Origin: Streptomyces humicola
GTDB taxonomy: Bacteria; Actinomycetota; Actinomycetes; Streptomycetales; Streptomycetaceae
Length of the DNA: 64,000 nt
Reading direction: 5' to 3'
Assembly (NCBI RefSeq): GCF_024436035.1
Contig: NZ_JANFNG010000010.1
Location: forward strand, 62,001 to 126,000
The position numbers and the translations under genes were made by a program. Under the pieces are notes generated by a model. That model had not been told where the DNA came from, made no database searches, and worked only from the letters and a program-made list of their open reading frames with translations. Below, piece after piece: positions 39,605 to 49,793 of the stretch (position 1 is the first letter of the stretch; every line of letters begins with the position of its first letter).

Positions 39605-40815
39605 CCTCGGGCATGACCGGCGTCGGCAGCGGTTACACCGTCCGCCGCTTCACGCCCGAACGCGGCGCCGTGGGCAAGCTGATGGCGCGCGACTCCGTGT
39701 TCCGCCGGCTCGACTGGGTGATGCTGTGGGCCTGCATCGCGCTGACGTTCATCGGCTCGCTGCTGGTGTGGTCCGCGACGATCCACCGCACCCAGATCAA
39801 CCACGGCGATCCGGAGTACTTCCTGATCCGCAATGTGCTCAACGCGGCCATCGGGATAGGGCTCTGCGCCGGGACGATCGTCATCGGCCACCGCAGGGTG
39901 CAGTCGATCGTCCCGATCCTCTACGGCCTGTCCATCGTGCTTCTGCTCGCCGTGCTCTCACCGCTCGGCTCGACGGTCAACGGCGCCCACTCCTGGATCG
40001 TGCTCGGCGGCGGATTCTCCCTGCAGCCATCGGAGTTCGCCAAGATCACCATCGTGCTGGGCATGGCGATGATTCTTTCCGCACGCGTCGACGCGGGCGA
40101 CCGGCTCCACCCCGACCACCGCACCGTCATGCAGGCGCTGGGCATCGCCTTGCTGCCGGTCTGCGTCATCCTGCTCATGCCCGACCTGGGGTCGACGATG
40201 GTCGTGGCCACCACCATGCTCGGTGTGCTGCTGGCCTCGGGCGCGTCCAACCGCTGGGTGGTCGGGCTGATGGCGGCAGGCACGGCGGGCGCGGTGCTGG
40301 TGTGGAAGCTCCACATCCTCAAGCAGTACCAGGTGGACCGCTTCGCGGCCTTCGCCAACCCCGCGCTCGACCCTGCGGGCGTCGGCTACAACACCGCCCA
40401 GGCACGCATCGCCATCGGCTCCGGCGGCCTGCTGGGCAAGGGGCTCTTCCACGGCACGCAGACCACAGGCCAGTTCGTGCCCGAGCAGCAGACCGACTTC
40501 GTCTTCACCGTCGCCGGCGAGGAGCTCGGATTCGTCGGAGCAGCGCTGATCGTGGTGCTCGTCGGCATCGTGCTGTGGCGGGCCTGCCGGATCGCCCGCA
40601 ACGCGTCCGACCTGTACAGCACCATCATCGCCGCCGGGATACTCGCCTGGTTCGCCTTCCAGTCGTTCGAGAACATCGGCATGACCCTGGGCATCATGCC
40701 GGTCGCGGGCATCCCGCTGCCCTTCGTCTCCTACGGCGGCTCATCGATGTTCGCGGTGTGGATCGGCGTCGGGCTACTGCAGTCCATCCGGATACAGCGC
40801 CCCATCTCGGCGTAG
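39601..40815 (+). CDS. rodA: Rod-shape/sporulation SEDS polymerase RodA (Sfr)
   Basis: A 404-residue SEDS glycosyltransferase with about ten transmembrane segments. Signature regions: GSTVNGAHSWIVLGGGFSLQ with QPSEFAK, and IPLPFVSYGGSSM near the end. Polymerises glycan strands with the adjacent PBP2. ATGA overlap with mrdA implies coupled translation. Confidence 0.96.
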   Translation: MTSGMTGVGSGYTVRRFTPERGAVGKLMARDSVFRRLDWVMLWACIALTFIGSLLVWSATIHRTQINHGDPEYFLIRNVLNAAIGIGLCAGTIVIGHRRVQSIVPILYGLSIVLLLAVLSPLGSTVNGAHSWIVLGGGFSLQPSEFAKITIVLGMAMILSARVDAGDRLHPDHRTVMQALGIALLPVCVILLMPDLGSTMVVATTMLGVLLASGASNRWVVGLMAAGTAGAVLVWKLHILKQYQVDRFAAFANPALDPAGVGYNTAQARIAIGSGGLLGKGLFHGTQTTGQFVPEQQTDFVFTVAGEELGFVGAALIVVLVGIVLWRACRIARNASDLYSTIIAAGILAWFAFQSFENIGMTLGIMPVAGIPLPFVSYGGSSMFAVWIGVGLLQSIRIQRPISA

Positions 40816-40883
40816 CGCGTCACCTCGGCCCTTGCGGCTCGCGCCCGTTGCGGCAGGGGAGGCAACACGGTTACGTTCGGCCC

Positions 40884-42422
40884 ATGGGCAAGCGGCTGCG
40901 GGAGACCGAGCGCAAGTACGAGGCCGACGCTCAGGCCGGCGAGCCCGACCTGAACGGCATCGACGGGGTGGCCGCCGTGCGCCCACTGGAACCGGCGGCC
41001 CTCGACGCCGTCTACTTCGACACCGCCGACCTGCGCCTGGCCCGGCACCACATCACGCTGCGCCGGCGAACCGGCGGCGACGACGCCGGATGGCATCTGA
41101 AGCTGCCCGCCGAGGCCGCGGACACCCGCACCGAGGTGCACGCCCCGCTCGGCCGCGCCCCCCGCACCGTGCCCAAGGCGCTCGCCGACGAGGTCGCCGT
41201 CCACGTGCGCGGGCGCCGCCTGGTGCCGGTGTTACGGCTGAAGAACGACCGTGAACGGGTGCACCTGCTCGACAAGACGGGCGGCACCCTCGCCGAGATG
41301 GCCTACGACCACGTCACCGCCGAACTCCTCGAAGGCGCCGACGGCGAGGGCGAGCCCGTGCAGCACTGGACCGAGACCGAAGTCGAACTCGTCGGCGGCG
41401 GGCCTGAGTTGCTCGATGCGATCGAGGAACGCCTCGCCGCCGCCGGACTGCACCGCTCCGCCTCGCCGTCGAAGCTCGCCCGCGCCCTCGGCGACCGTCT
41501 GACGGACACCGCACCGTCACCCGCCCCGCCCCCGCCCGCGCGCCCGGAGACCGCCGGCGACGCCGTCCTCGCCTACCTGCACAAACAGGTACGGGCCATC
41601 ACCGAGCTCGATCCAGCGGTGCGGCGCGACGAGCCCGATTCGGTGCACCGCATGCGCGTCGCCACCCGCAGGCTGCGCAGCGCGCTGCGCACCTACGCCC
41701 GCGAGCTCGACCGGAGCGTCACCGGGCCGGTCGCCGACGAGCTCAAGTGGCTCGCAGGTGTCCTCGGCGCCGAACGCGACCGCGAAGTGCTCGCCGCCCG
41801 CCTCGCCGACCGGGTCGCCGAGCTGGAGGACGGGCTCGCCACCGACGAGGTCACCGGGCGGCTGCGACAGGGTGTGGAGGCGGCCTCCCACTCCCGGGCG
41901 CGGGCCGCACTGCTGAGGGAGCTGCGCGGCGACCGCTACTGCGCGCTCCTCGACAGCCTCGATGCGCTGCTCGCCGACCCCCCGCTGCGCGACCGCGCCA
42001 AACGCCCCGCCGACAAGGCGCTCACCAAGGCCGTACGCCGTGACCACCGGCGGCTCGCCCGCCGGATGGCAGCGGCCATCGCCCAGCCCCCCGGATCCGG
42101 CCGTGATGTGGCGCTCCACGAGGCCCGCAAGGCCGCCAAGCGCGCACGCTACGCCGCCGAATCCGCCCAGCCGGTGCTCGGCCGCCCCGCCGACCGTCAC
42201 CGGGTGCGGATGACCGGCATCCAGCAGCTGCTCGGCGAGCACCAGGACAGCGTGATGTGCCGCGCCGCGCTCGTCCGCATCGCCCGGGAGGCCCACGCGG
42301 CAGGCGAGGACACCTTCGCGTACGGGGCCCTGCACCAGCTGGAGCGTGACCGCGCCGCCGAGGTCGAGGAGACGCTCCCCGCCGCCTGGCGCCGGGCCGA
42401 CCGCGGCAGGCTCGCGGGCTGA
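40884..42422 (+). CDS. CYTH-CHAD domain protein (contains TTA codon)
   Basis: A 512-residue fusion. The CYTH domain begins with the ExExK metal-binding motif (Glu7-Thr-Glu9-Arg-Lys11) and spans to about residue 200; such domains bind triphosphates or polyphosphate. After a Pro-rich linker (APPPPARPE) the helical CHAD domain runs to the end, with HRMRVATRRLRSALR and HEARKAAKRARYA, histidine and arginine motifs that bind polyphosphate. Codon 41232-41234 is TTA, which needs the bldA tRNA. Downstream of the wall cluster but 68 bp away. Confidence 0.92.
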   Translation: MGKRLRETERKYEADAQAGEPDLNGIDGVAAVRPLEPAALDAVYFDTADLRLARHHITLRRRTGGDDAGWHLKLPAEAADTRTEVHAPLGRAPRTVPKALADEVAVHVRGRRLVPVLRLKNDRERVHLLDKTGGTLAEMAYDHVTAELLEGADGEGEPVQHWTETEVELVGGGPELLDAIEERLAAAGLHRSASPSKLARALGDRLTDTAPSPAPPPPARPETAGDAVLAYLHKQVRAITELDPAVRRDEPDSVHRMRVATRRLRSALRTYARELDRSVTGPVADELKWLAGVLGAERDREVLAARLADRVAELEDGLATDEVTGRLRQGVEAASHSRARAALLRELRGDRYCALLDSLDALLADPPLRDRAKRPADKALTKAVRRDHRRLARRMAAAIAQPPGSGRDVALHEARKAAKRARYAAESAQPVLGRPADRHRVRMTGIQQLLGEHQDSVMCRAALVRIAREAHAAGEDTFAYGALHQLERDRAAEVEETLPAAWRRADRGRLAG

Positions 42423-42454
42423 GACGCGGACTGAGACGCGGACTGAGACGCGGG
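42419..42454 (+). repeat. Three 12-bp tandem repeats
   Basis: CTGAGACGCGGA twice and CTGAGACGCGGG once, back to back. The first copy contains the CYTH-CHAD stop codon. Likely slippage product. Confidence 0.8.
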
Positions 42455-42547
42455 CCGAGTTGCGGGCCGGGATCGGAGTGTGGCGAGCGCGTTAAGCTGG
42501 ATGGTCACCCCGTGCCCGCTTGTCCCGCTCGAGAAAGACACTTCCCA

Positions 42548-44496
<1,949 letters not shown>

Positions 44497-44500
<4 letters not shown>

Positions 44501-44682
44501 GCGACGCTGTGAAACAGATCACAGAGGCGGTCGCTGGCTCATCGGAGGCTGAGGCGGCTTCGGTCTTGGCGAACCTGGGGGTTCAGGGCCCCCGGAAGCC
44601 GAAGCGCTCGGCGGCCGCCAGGACCCCGCTCCCGGCTTCTCGGGAGTGCTCCCGCATCCGGAGCCAGATCGAGTGGGTGTAA
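44497..44682 (+). CDS. Small ORF translationally coupled to the radical SAM gene
   Basis: A 61-residue ORF whose ATG overlaps the host gene stop (ATGA). The sequence starts MSDAVKQITEAVAGSSEAEA and is followed by a basic, Ser/Arg-rich half. No domain recognised. It could be a short element gene using host transcription, or the remnant of a longer one. Moderate evidence only. Confidence 0.4.
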
Positions 44683-44779
44683 CCCCGTAGAGGGCGTCTC
44701 AGCCGCGCGTGGCTCCGGCATGGGGGTCGTCCCCGGCCCTCCGCCTGGTGAACGCCAGAGGGCCTGCTGCTGCTCTGGG

Positions 44780-45439
44780 TCAGTGTCCGACGCTCGCCGT
44801 GACTAGCAGCGTGCCAATGTGACCCGCCTCGGGTGCGTCGAGGACGGAGGCGTCAATCTCTGTGAAACCGGCCTTGGCAAGCAGACTTGTCCACTTGCGG
44901 GGCGTGTAACTGTAGCGGTAGGTGAACATCGCCCTCCCGGCGAAACCGCCCTTGTACATGCCCTGCGGCCCGTAGGCGCCGGGGATGGCCGGGGGCTGGG
45001 AGAACGCGAACACTGCGCCGGGGTTCAGTCGCTCGCGGACCAATGGGAAGAGCTTGGCGGGGTCGGTGAACCATGCCGCCCCGAAGATCGAATAGATGGC
45101 GTCGTACGAGTCCGTGCAGCTGCGCAGGTATGCGAGCACTTCGGCGCACTCGAACTGCGCGCCCGTGTCGGCCCACCGCTCGGTGGTCTTCTTCACCATG
45201 ACGGGCGACAGGTCCACGCCGCGCGCTGTGACACCCTGCCCTGCGAGGTAGGCGAGGGCGCGGCCGGTGCCGCAGCCGATCTCCAGCACCGTGCGCGGAT
45301 TGCCGAGGAGTTCGGGGCCGGGGCCGTGGCCTGCGTACTGGGTCCAGTGGAAGACGGGTTCGGCGTCGGGTTTGAAGGCGCTCTCCGCGTAGGTGTCCCA
45401 CAGTTCGGTTTCGGCCTCGATGTCGTGTCGGGCGGGCAT
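44780..45439 (-). CDS. Class I SAM-dependent methyltransferase
   Basis: A 219-residue Rossmann-fold methyltransferase. Motif I is TVLEIGCGTGRALAYLAGQG, followed by GVDLSPVMVKK (acidic residue for SAM ribose) and YDAIYSIFGAAWFTDP. ATG 45439 (MPARHD) is chosen because AGAGGA precedes it; a longer start at 45517 would contain a TTA codon. It follows the Cys/His-rich gene in the same direction, so the two probably form an operon. Substrate unknown; self-modification or cargo chemistry are both possible. Confidence 0.85.
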   Translation of the reverse strand: MPARHDIEAETELWDTYAESAFKPDAEPVFHWTQYAGHGPGPELLGNPRTVLEIGCGTGRALAYLAGQGVTARGVDLSPVMVKKTTERWADTGAQFECAEVLAYLRSCTDSYDAIYSIFGAAWFTDPAKLFPLVRERLNPGAVFAFSQPPAIPGAYGPQGMYKGGFAGRAMFTYRYSYTPRKWTSLLAKAGFTEIDASVLDAPEAGHIGTLLVTASVGH

Positions 45440-45529
45440 CGCATGGTCCTCTAAGTCGGGTGAGCGGAGGGGATACGGGCCTGCCCCCGCCGTTGAGACA
45501 GGGACGGCGGCAGGCACTCTAGCGCTGGA

Positions 45530-46018
45530 TCAGTGGCTGTCGGGCACCTTGTTGTCGCACGGCGAGCACTCGGCGCCGTCTCGTGCCCACAGCTCCTCGT
45601 CCGGCTGGAAGCCGATGGAGCGCAGGAAGTCGGCGGTGCGCAGAACGATGCCGTCACGGCGGCGCTGGATGAATGGAGCGTGATGCTTGTACGCGCCGCC
45701 GTTGTAGAGATCGCAGAACGCGAAGTACACGGGGGTGTCGAGCAAGAGTTGATGCACGCCGATGTCGACGACCTTGCCGACGCCCAGGTGTACCTCGGGG
45801 TGCTCCATGGACGCGATCACGTACATCACGGCGTTGCCCAGGATTCGCTCGGCCAGGTCGCGGACCATGACCTCATCCCGGAGCAGCAGGGCCACTTCGC
45901 GGTCCCAGATCGTCATGCCGCTGTCGAGGACGTTGACGGTGAGGTGCTGGATGTGTGGCTGCACCTCGTTGAGGATGATGTGCGGATCACGCGTCCGCGT
46001 CTGGACGGCTGTGCTCAT
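45530..46018 (-). CDS. Conserved-type Cys/His protein (GRDP-like), element cargo
   Basis: A 162-residue protein starting ATG 46018 after AAGGGG. It resembles, from memory, a family often annotated as glycine-rich-domain-containing protein in Streptomyces: VVDIGVHQLLLDTPVYFAFC followed by a KHHAP segment and an ELWA...CSPC end. Cys102, His112, His113, Cys151 and Cys154 could bind a metal. The function of this family is not known to me. Upstream of the methyltransferase, same strand. Confidence 0.6.
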   Translation of the reverse strand: MSTAVQTRTRDPHIILNEVQPHIQHLTVNVLDSGMTIWDREVALLLRDEVMVRDLAERILGNAVMYVIASMEHPEVHLGVGKVVDIGVHQLLLDTPVYFAFCDLYNGGAYKHHAPFIQRRRDGIVLRTADFLRSIGFQPDEELWARDGAECSPCDNKVPDSH

Positions 46019-46190
46019 CGAACACCCCTTCACTTGTGGTTGGCGTTCAGTGCACTTGCGGGCCCGCTCCGGCCGCACGGATGTCCCGGCGTCGGACGAC
46101 CGGAGTGGGACTGGACCCCGCCTGGTGCTGGGGTCTGCCCACGGGGGGAAGTCGTGGGCAGGAGGAGGTCACCAGCAGCAGGCGGGGGGC

Positions 46191-46301
46191 TCAGGGGTTG
46201 GGGGTGGCGATCACGGATAGACCGATCACCAGACCCGAGGCAAACGCGATGGTGAGCGCGAAGATCGGCCCGGCGTATGCGGCGATCCTGTCCCAGATAT
46301 G
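46191..46301 (-). pseudogene. Small membrane protein, 5'-truncated
   Basis: A minus-strand frame reads HIWDRIAAYAGPIFALTIAF and then ASGLVIGLSVIATPNP-stop: one amphipathic start and a strong transmembrane helix. No ATG, GTG or TTG lies upstream in frame before a stop. The frame meets the truncated regulator head to head at about 46300. Confidence 0.45.
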
Positions 46302-46975
46302 CAGGCAGGCGCGCGGGAGAGCCCAACGACGCCAACAAGCGTCTCGTACAACGCTGGGAGTCCGGGACCATCGCTACACCGCGCCCGGCCTATGCACGCG
46401 CCCTGGAGACCGTTACAGGGCTCCCCATAGAATCGCTCGGCTTCGCGGTGCCCGTTACCGAGGCTCGCGTCTCCGAGGACGGTCACGGTGGTCACGATGT
46501 CGAGCTGTCGCCGTCCGGGATCGGGGCGGCCGGCACTTCGCCGAACGCGCGCCCCTCTCCGCGGGGCAACCTGTCGGGAGTATGGCTCAGCCGATACGAG
46601 TACTTCAGCTCAGGGCGCAGCGACACGTTCATCGGCCTGCACTTCGTCGTAGTCCTCCAACACGGCGACCGGTTGACCATGCGCAGTTTGCCCGGCTCCT
46701 CCGCCTCGCCGTTGACCATGGACCTGACCGTGGACGGCAACGTCATCACGGGCACGTGGGTGGAACAGACGGCAGAGTCCGGTTACTACCGGGGCGCTCG
46801 GTACCACGGTGCGATCCAGATGCTCGTGGAGCCCACTGGGCGGCGCATGGTCGGCAAGTGGGTCGGGTTCGGCAAAGAGATGGACGTCAACACAGGTCCG
46901 TGGGAACTGGTCTTCCAGGACGCGTCGACAATCAAAGCAACCCTGGAGACTTACAACCGGCGCCCCGAGGTGTAA
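46277..46975 (+). CDS. XRE-type regulator, helix-turn-helix truncated, with beta-rich C-terminal domain
   Basis: A 232-residue frame from ATG 46277. From residue 14 it matches the second half of an XRE helix-turn-helix (AGEPNDANKRLVQRWESGTI, then ARALETVTGLPIESLGF); the first ~30 residues of the usual domain are missing and replaced by unrelated sequence antisense to the membrane ORF. The C-terminal ~130 residues (LSGVWLSRYEYFSSGRSDTF to GPWELVFQDAS) look like the lipocalin-like barrel found in such Streptomyces regulators. DNA binding is probably lost. Confidence 0.6.
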   Translation: MRRSCPRYAGRRAGEPNDANKRLVQRWESGTIATPRPAYARALETVTGLPIESLGFAVPVTEARVSEDGHGGHDVELSPSGIGAAGTSPNARPSPRGNLSGVWLSRYEYFSSGRSDTFIGLHFVVVLQHGDRLTMRSLPGSSASPLTMDLTVDGNVITGTWVEQTAESGYYRGARYHGAIQMLVEPTGRRMVGKWVGFGKEMDVNTGPWELVFQDASTIKATLETYNRRPEV

Positions 46976-47000
46976 CCCCCGCTCCCTCACGAGCGGAGCC

Positions 47001-47043
47001 GCCCCCGCTTCTGCGTACCCCCAGCACGCAGGAGCGGGGCTTT
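47001..47043 (+). terminator. Terminator after the regulator
   Basis: CCCCGCTTCTGCGT (47003-47016) pairs with ACGCAGGAGCGGGG (47026-47039) with one mismatch, followed by TTT. Confidence 0.75.
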
Positions 47044-47126
47044 CCGCTGGTCAGCGCGCACTGTGGGCATGCGGCCGGCCGGAGAGAGTTGGGCCGGTGT
47101 CCTGCCCGGTCTGGGGCCGGGTGCGG

Positions 47127-47516
47127 CCAGGGGGCCTTACGCTCGTCAAGCGAATCGGGTGGGGCGGAGCCCTGCCCGGTGAATCCGGACGATTGGCCCC
47201 CTGGTCGTGCCCGACGCGGGTCCCGGATCGGGGAGGTGGCTCAAGTCTCGTAGGCCGTCCGCCCCCGGCCCGTGGGCAACGAGTCCCACCGCGGCGTGCT
47301 GGCCGATGTGGCGTGTGCGGCGGTCTGGCCGGGGCCCGATGCGGTCGGCAGAGCCGATACAGCACACGAGAGTGCCCCTGCTGGTTGCGGCTGGCGCGGT
47401 GCTTTTCGGGTTCAAGGGGTCCGGGCGGTGGGCGCCCTGGCGACCGGCGGGAACGACGCCCACGCCCCACGCCCAGCCGGGGCGCCAGGGGGCGCCCGGC
47501 GCGCCGAAGGCGCGCC
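47127..47516. repeat. Inverted-repeat cluster, candidate origin or transfer site
   Basis: This non-coding GC-rich stretch holds CCAGGGGGCC (47127-47136) and its perfect inverse (47195-47204), a second pair built on GGCGCCCTGG/CCAGGGGGCGCC (about 47430-47495), and a palindrome GGCGCGCC-GAA-GGCGCGCC (47498-47516). It ends exactly where the replication-initiator relic begins. Four copies of the CCAGGG-type box suggest a protein-binding array. Nothing coding is seen in 47044-47516. Confidence 0.45.
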
Positions 47517-47858
47517 CTTGATGAATTCGAGGATCTGAGGCTACGCGCCTGGGCTCACATGCTCGGCTTTCGCGGCCATGTCTTGACAAAATCCCGCGTC
47601 TACTCGACCACGTACGGGGCCCTGCGCGCTGCCCGTGACGAATACCAGCGGGAAACGGCAGGCAGGGAATCTTGCGGCGACGCGGATAGCGAAACCGTCA
47701 CGAAATCGGTGTGGCGGTACGTCGGCAGCGGTCACACCCTCGGCGAAGCATGGTTCGCGCGCGGAATCGCAGAAGAGAGGGCCTTCGCTCGTGAGGCGGC
47801 GCGAGATGACGCAATAGACGGGGGGCGGCGTCATGTCGGCACAAGACAAGCGGCGTGA
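47517..47858 (+). pseudogene. Replication initiator RepSA-type, C-terminal relic
   Basis: The frame reads LRLRAWAHMLGFRGHVLTKS, then RVYSTTYGALRAARDEYQRE and SVWRYVGSGHTLGEAWFARG. This is the characteristic end of the RepSA-like initiators of pSAM2-type actinomycete integrative elements, recalled from the family (HMLGFRGH.LTKSR.YSTTF). The N-terminal ~350 residues are absent. It overlaps the next small gene by 26 bp, the compact arrangement of such elements. Not functional. Confidence 0.7.
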
Positions 47859-48021
47859 CCTTGAGAAGTGGGATGAGTCTGTGCGTCGGCCGGCGGCCAA
47901 GCGTCCGACGAGGAGGACGGCGAAGAGAGCACAACGGCTTGCGTTAATCGAGAGCGAAATCGTGATTGTGGACGACGACGGAACTGAAAAGCCGTTTGAC
48001 CCTTCGTCCTGGTTCGAGTGA
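47833..48021 (+). CDS. Small basic protein with TTA codon, possible directionality factor
   Basis: A 62-residue protein: very basic first half (RRPAAKRPTRRTAKRAQR) and acidic C-terminus (IVIVDDDGTEKPFDPSSWFE). ATG 47833 follows GGGGGCGG. The leucine codon at 47944-47946 is TTA. In pSAM2-type elements this position carries excision or regulatory genes, but no helix-turn-helix is evident. It faces the integrase gene end to end. Role inferred only from position. Confidence 0.5.
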   Translation: MSAQDKRRDLEKWDESVRRPAAKRPTRRTAKRAQRLALIESEIVIVDDDGTEKPFDPSSWFE

Positions 48022-48079
48022 GAGAAGAAGCTGGCGGGTAAGCAGGGAGCAGCTTCACTCGTCGGTCACGCCCTCTGCA

Positions 48080-49699
48080 TCAAAATGCCTCCGCAAAGTC
48101 GTCTTCTTTGAGTATCAGACGGTCTCGTACGTCCTTGGGGATCATCAGCTTCATGTGGATACGGGGGGCACGAACACCCTGCACCTTGCTTCGTTTGATC
48201 TCGCACTTCACGCCGACTCGAAGGAGGTCTGCCGCCATGGCTTCCATGCCTCCCTCCTCCCAGTGCTCACGGAAGGTCTTCCCGTTGTGCACGTTAACCC
48301 ACCGGTCCTGCGTGGTGTCGGGGTCGATGGTCTCAAGCTCGCTGATCAGCTTGTCTAGGGTCTCCTCGGCCTGCTCCCGCGTGAACCGCGTCTTCGTGAA
48401 CCGCCCTCCCGGCTCCAACTCCTTCATGTAGTAGGCGACGGACTCTTCGAGCCTCTTGACCTTCTTACGGGCCTCGGCACCCTGTGCGTATTCCCGGGTC
48501 TGTACGGGTTCGTTCCCCAGAACGGACAACACGTCCGTGACAAGTTGGTTGTAGACATCCTCGGGATTCGGCGCTCCGAGTCCGCCGCTGCGGCACCCGC
48601 TACAGCGCAAGTACCTGTAAGTCCCGACCTTGTTGGTCGTCTTTTGGACGGTCATGTTCGTCTGGCAGTCGGCACAGACTAGGACGCCGAGGAACTTCGT
48701 GGCTCCGCCAGGCTGACGTGTGGGCTGGTCCTTGCTTCGCCTGTGGAGGGCGGCTTGGAGGGTGTTGAACTCGTCTTCGGTGAAGATCGGCTCCGCGACT
48801 TTGATCGGCTTGCCGTCCTTGCCGAGGACGAGCTTGGACCGGCGTTGCCCACCGTTCTTGTCCTCTTCCACTCGGTACCCCATGAGGGCGGGGTTCTTGA
48901 GCCTGCGGAGGAGCGTGCTGGCAGTCAGCCCCGGGCCGCACAGTCCGGCGCGGACGAGCACCTTCACCATCCGCCGGGCTGAGGCGCTCTTCTCCCTCAT
49001 GGCCGCACGTCGGCACCAGTGCAGGGCGCGGTAGGCGTCCTCGTCGATAGAGAGGGCAACCTTCCCGCTCTCGTCCTCCGTGGTGACGTAGCCGTAGGCA
49101 GGCTTGCCGACCAGCCACTCACCTTGTGTCTTCGCGTAGTCCCAGAGGCTCGCCACGCGGGTGCTGGTGTTGGCGGCCTCGATCTCGGCGATGCCGCCAA
49201 CGATCGTGACCATGATCTTCCCGGCCGTGGTGGTCAAGTCGATGCTGTCGTTCTTGGAGACGAGGTTCTTCCCGTACTCAAGGCACCAGTCGATCATGGT
49301 GGACAGGTCCGAGAGACGACGTATGAAGCGATCCAGCTTCCAGAAGAGCAGTACGTCGAATTCCGGGGACCGGTTGTTGAGCCAGTCGCCGAGCTCCTTG
49401 CGCTTCCAGGGTGGAACCCTGGTGGCGCTCACATTGAGGTCGCTGGCGACGCCGACGACCCTGCACCCCATGTCCCTCGCCAGGAGTCGAAGATCAAGTT
49501 CCTGTCGGACTGGGGATGTGGTGTCTTCCGTGAGTACGGACAGCCGGACGGATAGGAGAGCGCGGGGAGCGTCCTGCGGTAGTAAGGCCTCCGCGCTCTT
49601 GAGTTCCTCCAGTAGTGCCAGGTCGGCCTCTGTCCACTCGGTCTCTGCGGAGTAGGCCCTCTGCTCACTTGCGGTGCGCCGCGCTCCTCTTCTCGCCAT
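48080..49699 (-). CDS. Large serine recombinase (integrase), TTA-containing
   Basis: A 539-residue site-specific recombinase. The resolvase-like catalytic domain has Arg52-x-Ser54 (nucleophile) in LLSVRLSVLTED, then SPVRQE, and VLLFWKLDRFIRRL with Asp123/Arg124/Arg127. A recombinase domain follows (GKPAYGYV, NPALMGYRV), then a zinc ribbon CADC...YLRCSGC and a coiled-coil region (RKKVKRLEESVAYYMKELE). All parts look intact. Leu39 is encoded by TTA (49583-49585). It transcribes away from the nearby right junction. Predicted to have inserted the element and, with a directionality factor, to excise it. Confidence 0.93.
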   Translation of the reverse strand: MARRGARRTASEQRAYSAETEWTEADLALLEELKSAEALLPQDAPRALLSVRLSVLTEDTTSPVRQELDLRLLARDMGCRVVGVASDLNVSATRVPPWKRKELGDWLNNRSPEFDVLLFWKLDRFIRRLSDLSTMIDWCLEYGKNLVSKNDSIDLTTTAGKIMVTIVGGIAEIEAANTSTRVASLWDYAKTQGEWLVGKPAYGYVTTEDESGKVALSIDEDAYRALHWCRRAAMREKSASARRMVKVLVRAGLCGPGLTASTLLRRLKNPALMGYRVEEDKNGGQRRSKLVLGKDGKPIKVAEPIFTEDEFNTLQAALHRRSKDQPTRQPGGATKFLGVLVCADCQTNMTVQKTTNKVGTYRYLRCSGCRSGGLGAPNPEDVYNQLVTDVLSVLGNEPVQTREYAQGAEARKKVKRLEESVAYYMKELEPGGRFTKTRFTREQAEETLDKLISELETIDPDTTQDRWVNVHNGKTFREHWEEGGMEAMAADLLRVGVKCEIKRSKVQGVRAPRIHMKLMIPKDVRDRLILKEDDFAEAF

Positions 49700-49741
49700 G
49701 TTGGGATGCTAGCCTGGTTTTGGAGCCGTATCCATGTGACT

Positions 49742-49793
49742 GCAGATGGACACGCACATCCAGCCGGCCCACCGGCAAGAAGCTGCTGCCGCT
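49742..49793 (+). repeat. Right attachment site (attR) with displaced native gene tail
   Basis: Contains GCAGATGGA (49742-49750) and AAGAAGCTGCTGCCGCT (49777-49793). Spacing between these two blocks is 2 bp shorter than at the left end. The sequence reads MDTHIQ in one frame and PTGKKLLPLTVVK-stop (ending at TAG 49808-49810) in another, so the original chromosomal C-terminus is preserved but out of frame. Confidence 0.75.

Noticed and set aside
39489-42422. 977-codon plus-strand frame through rodA into CYTH-CHAD
   Set aside because: The first part is a shifted frame of PBP2 and RodA; CYTH-CHAD begins at 40884 with its ExExK motif.
46036-47253. Long plus-strand frame across the element's regulator
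   Set aside because: Arg/Pro-rich, out of frame with the recognisable regulator and rep relic; no start signal.
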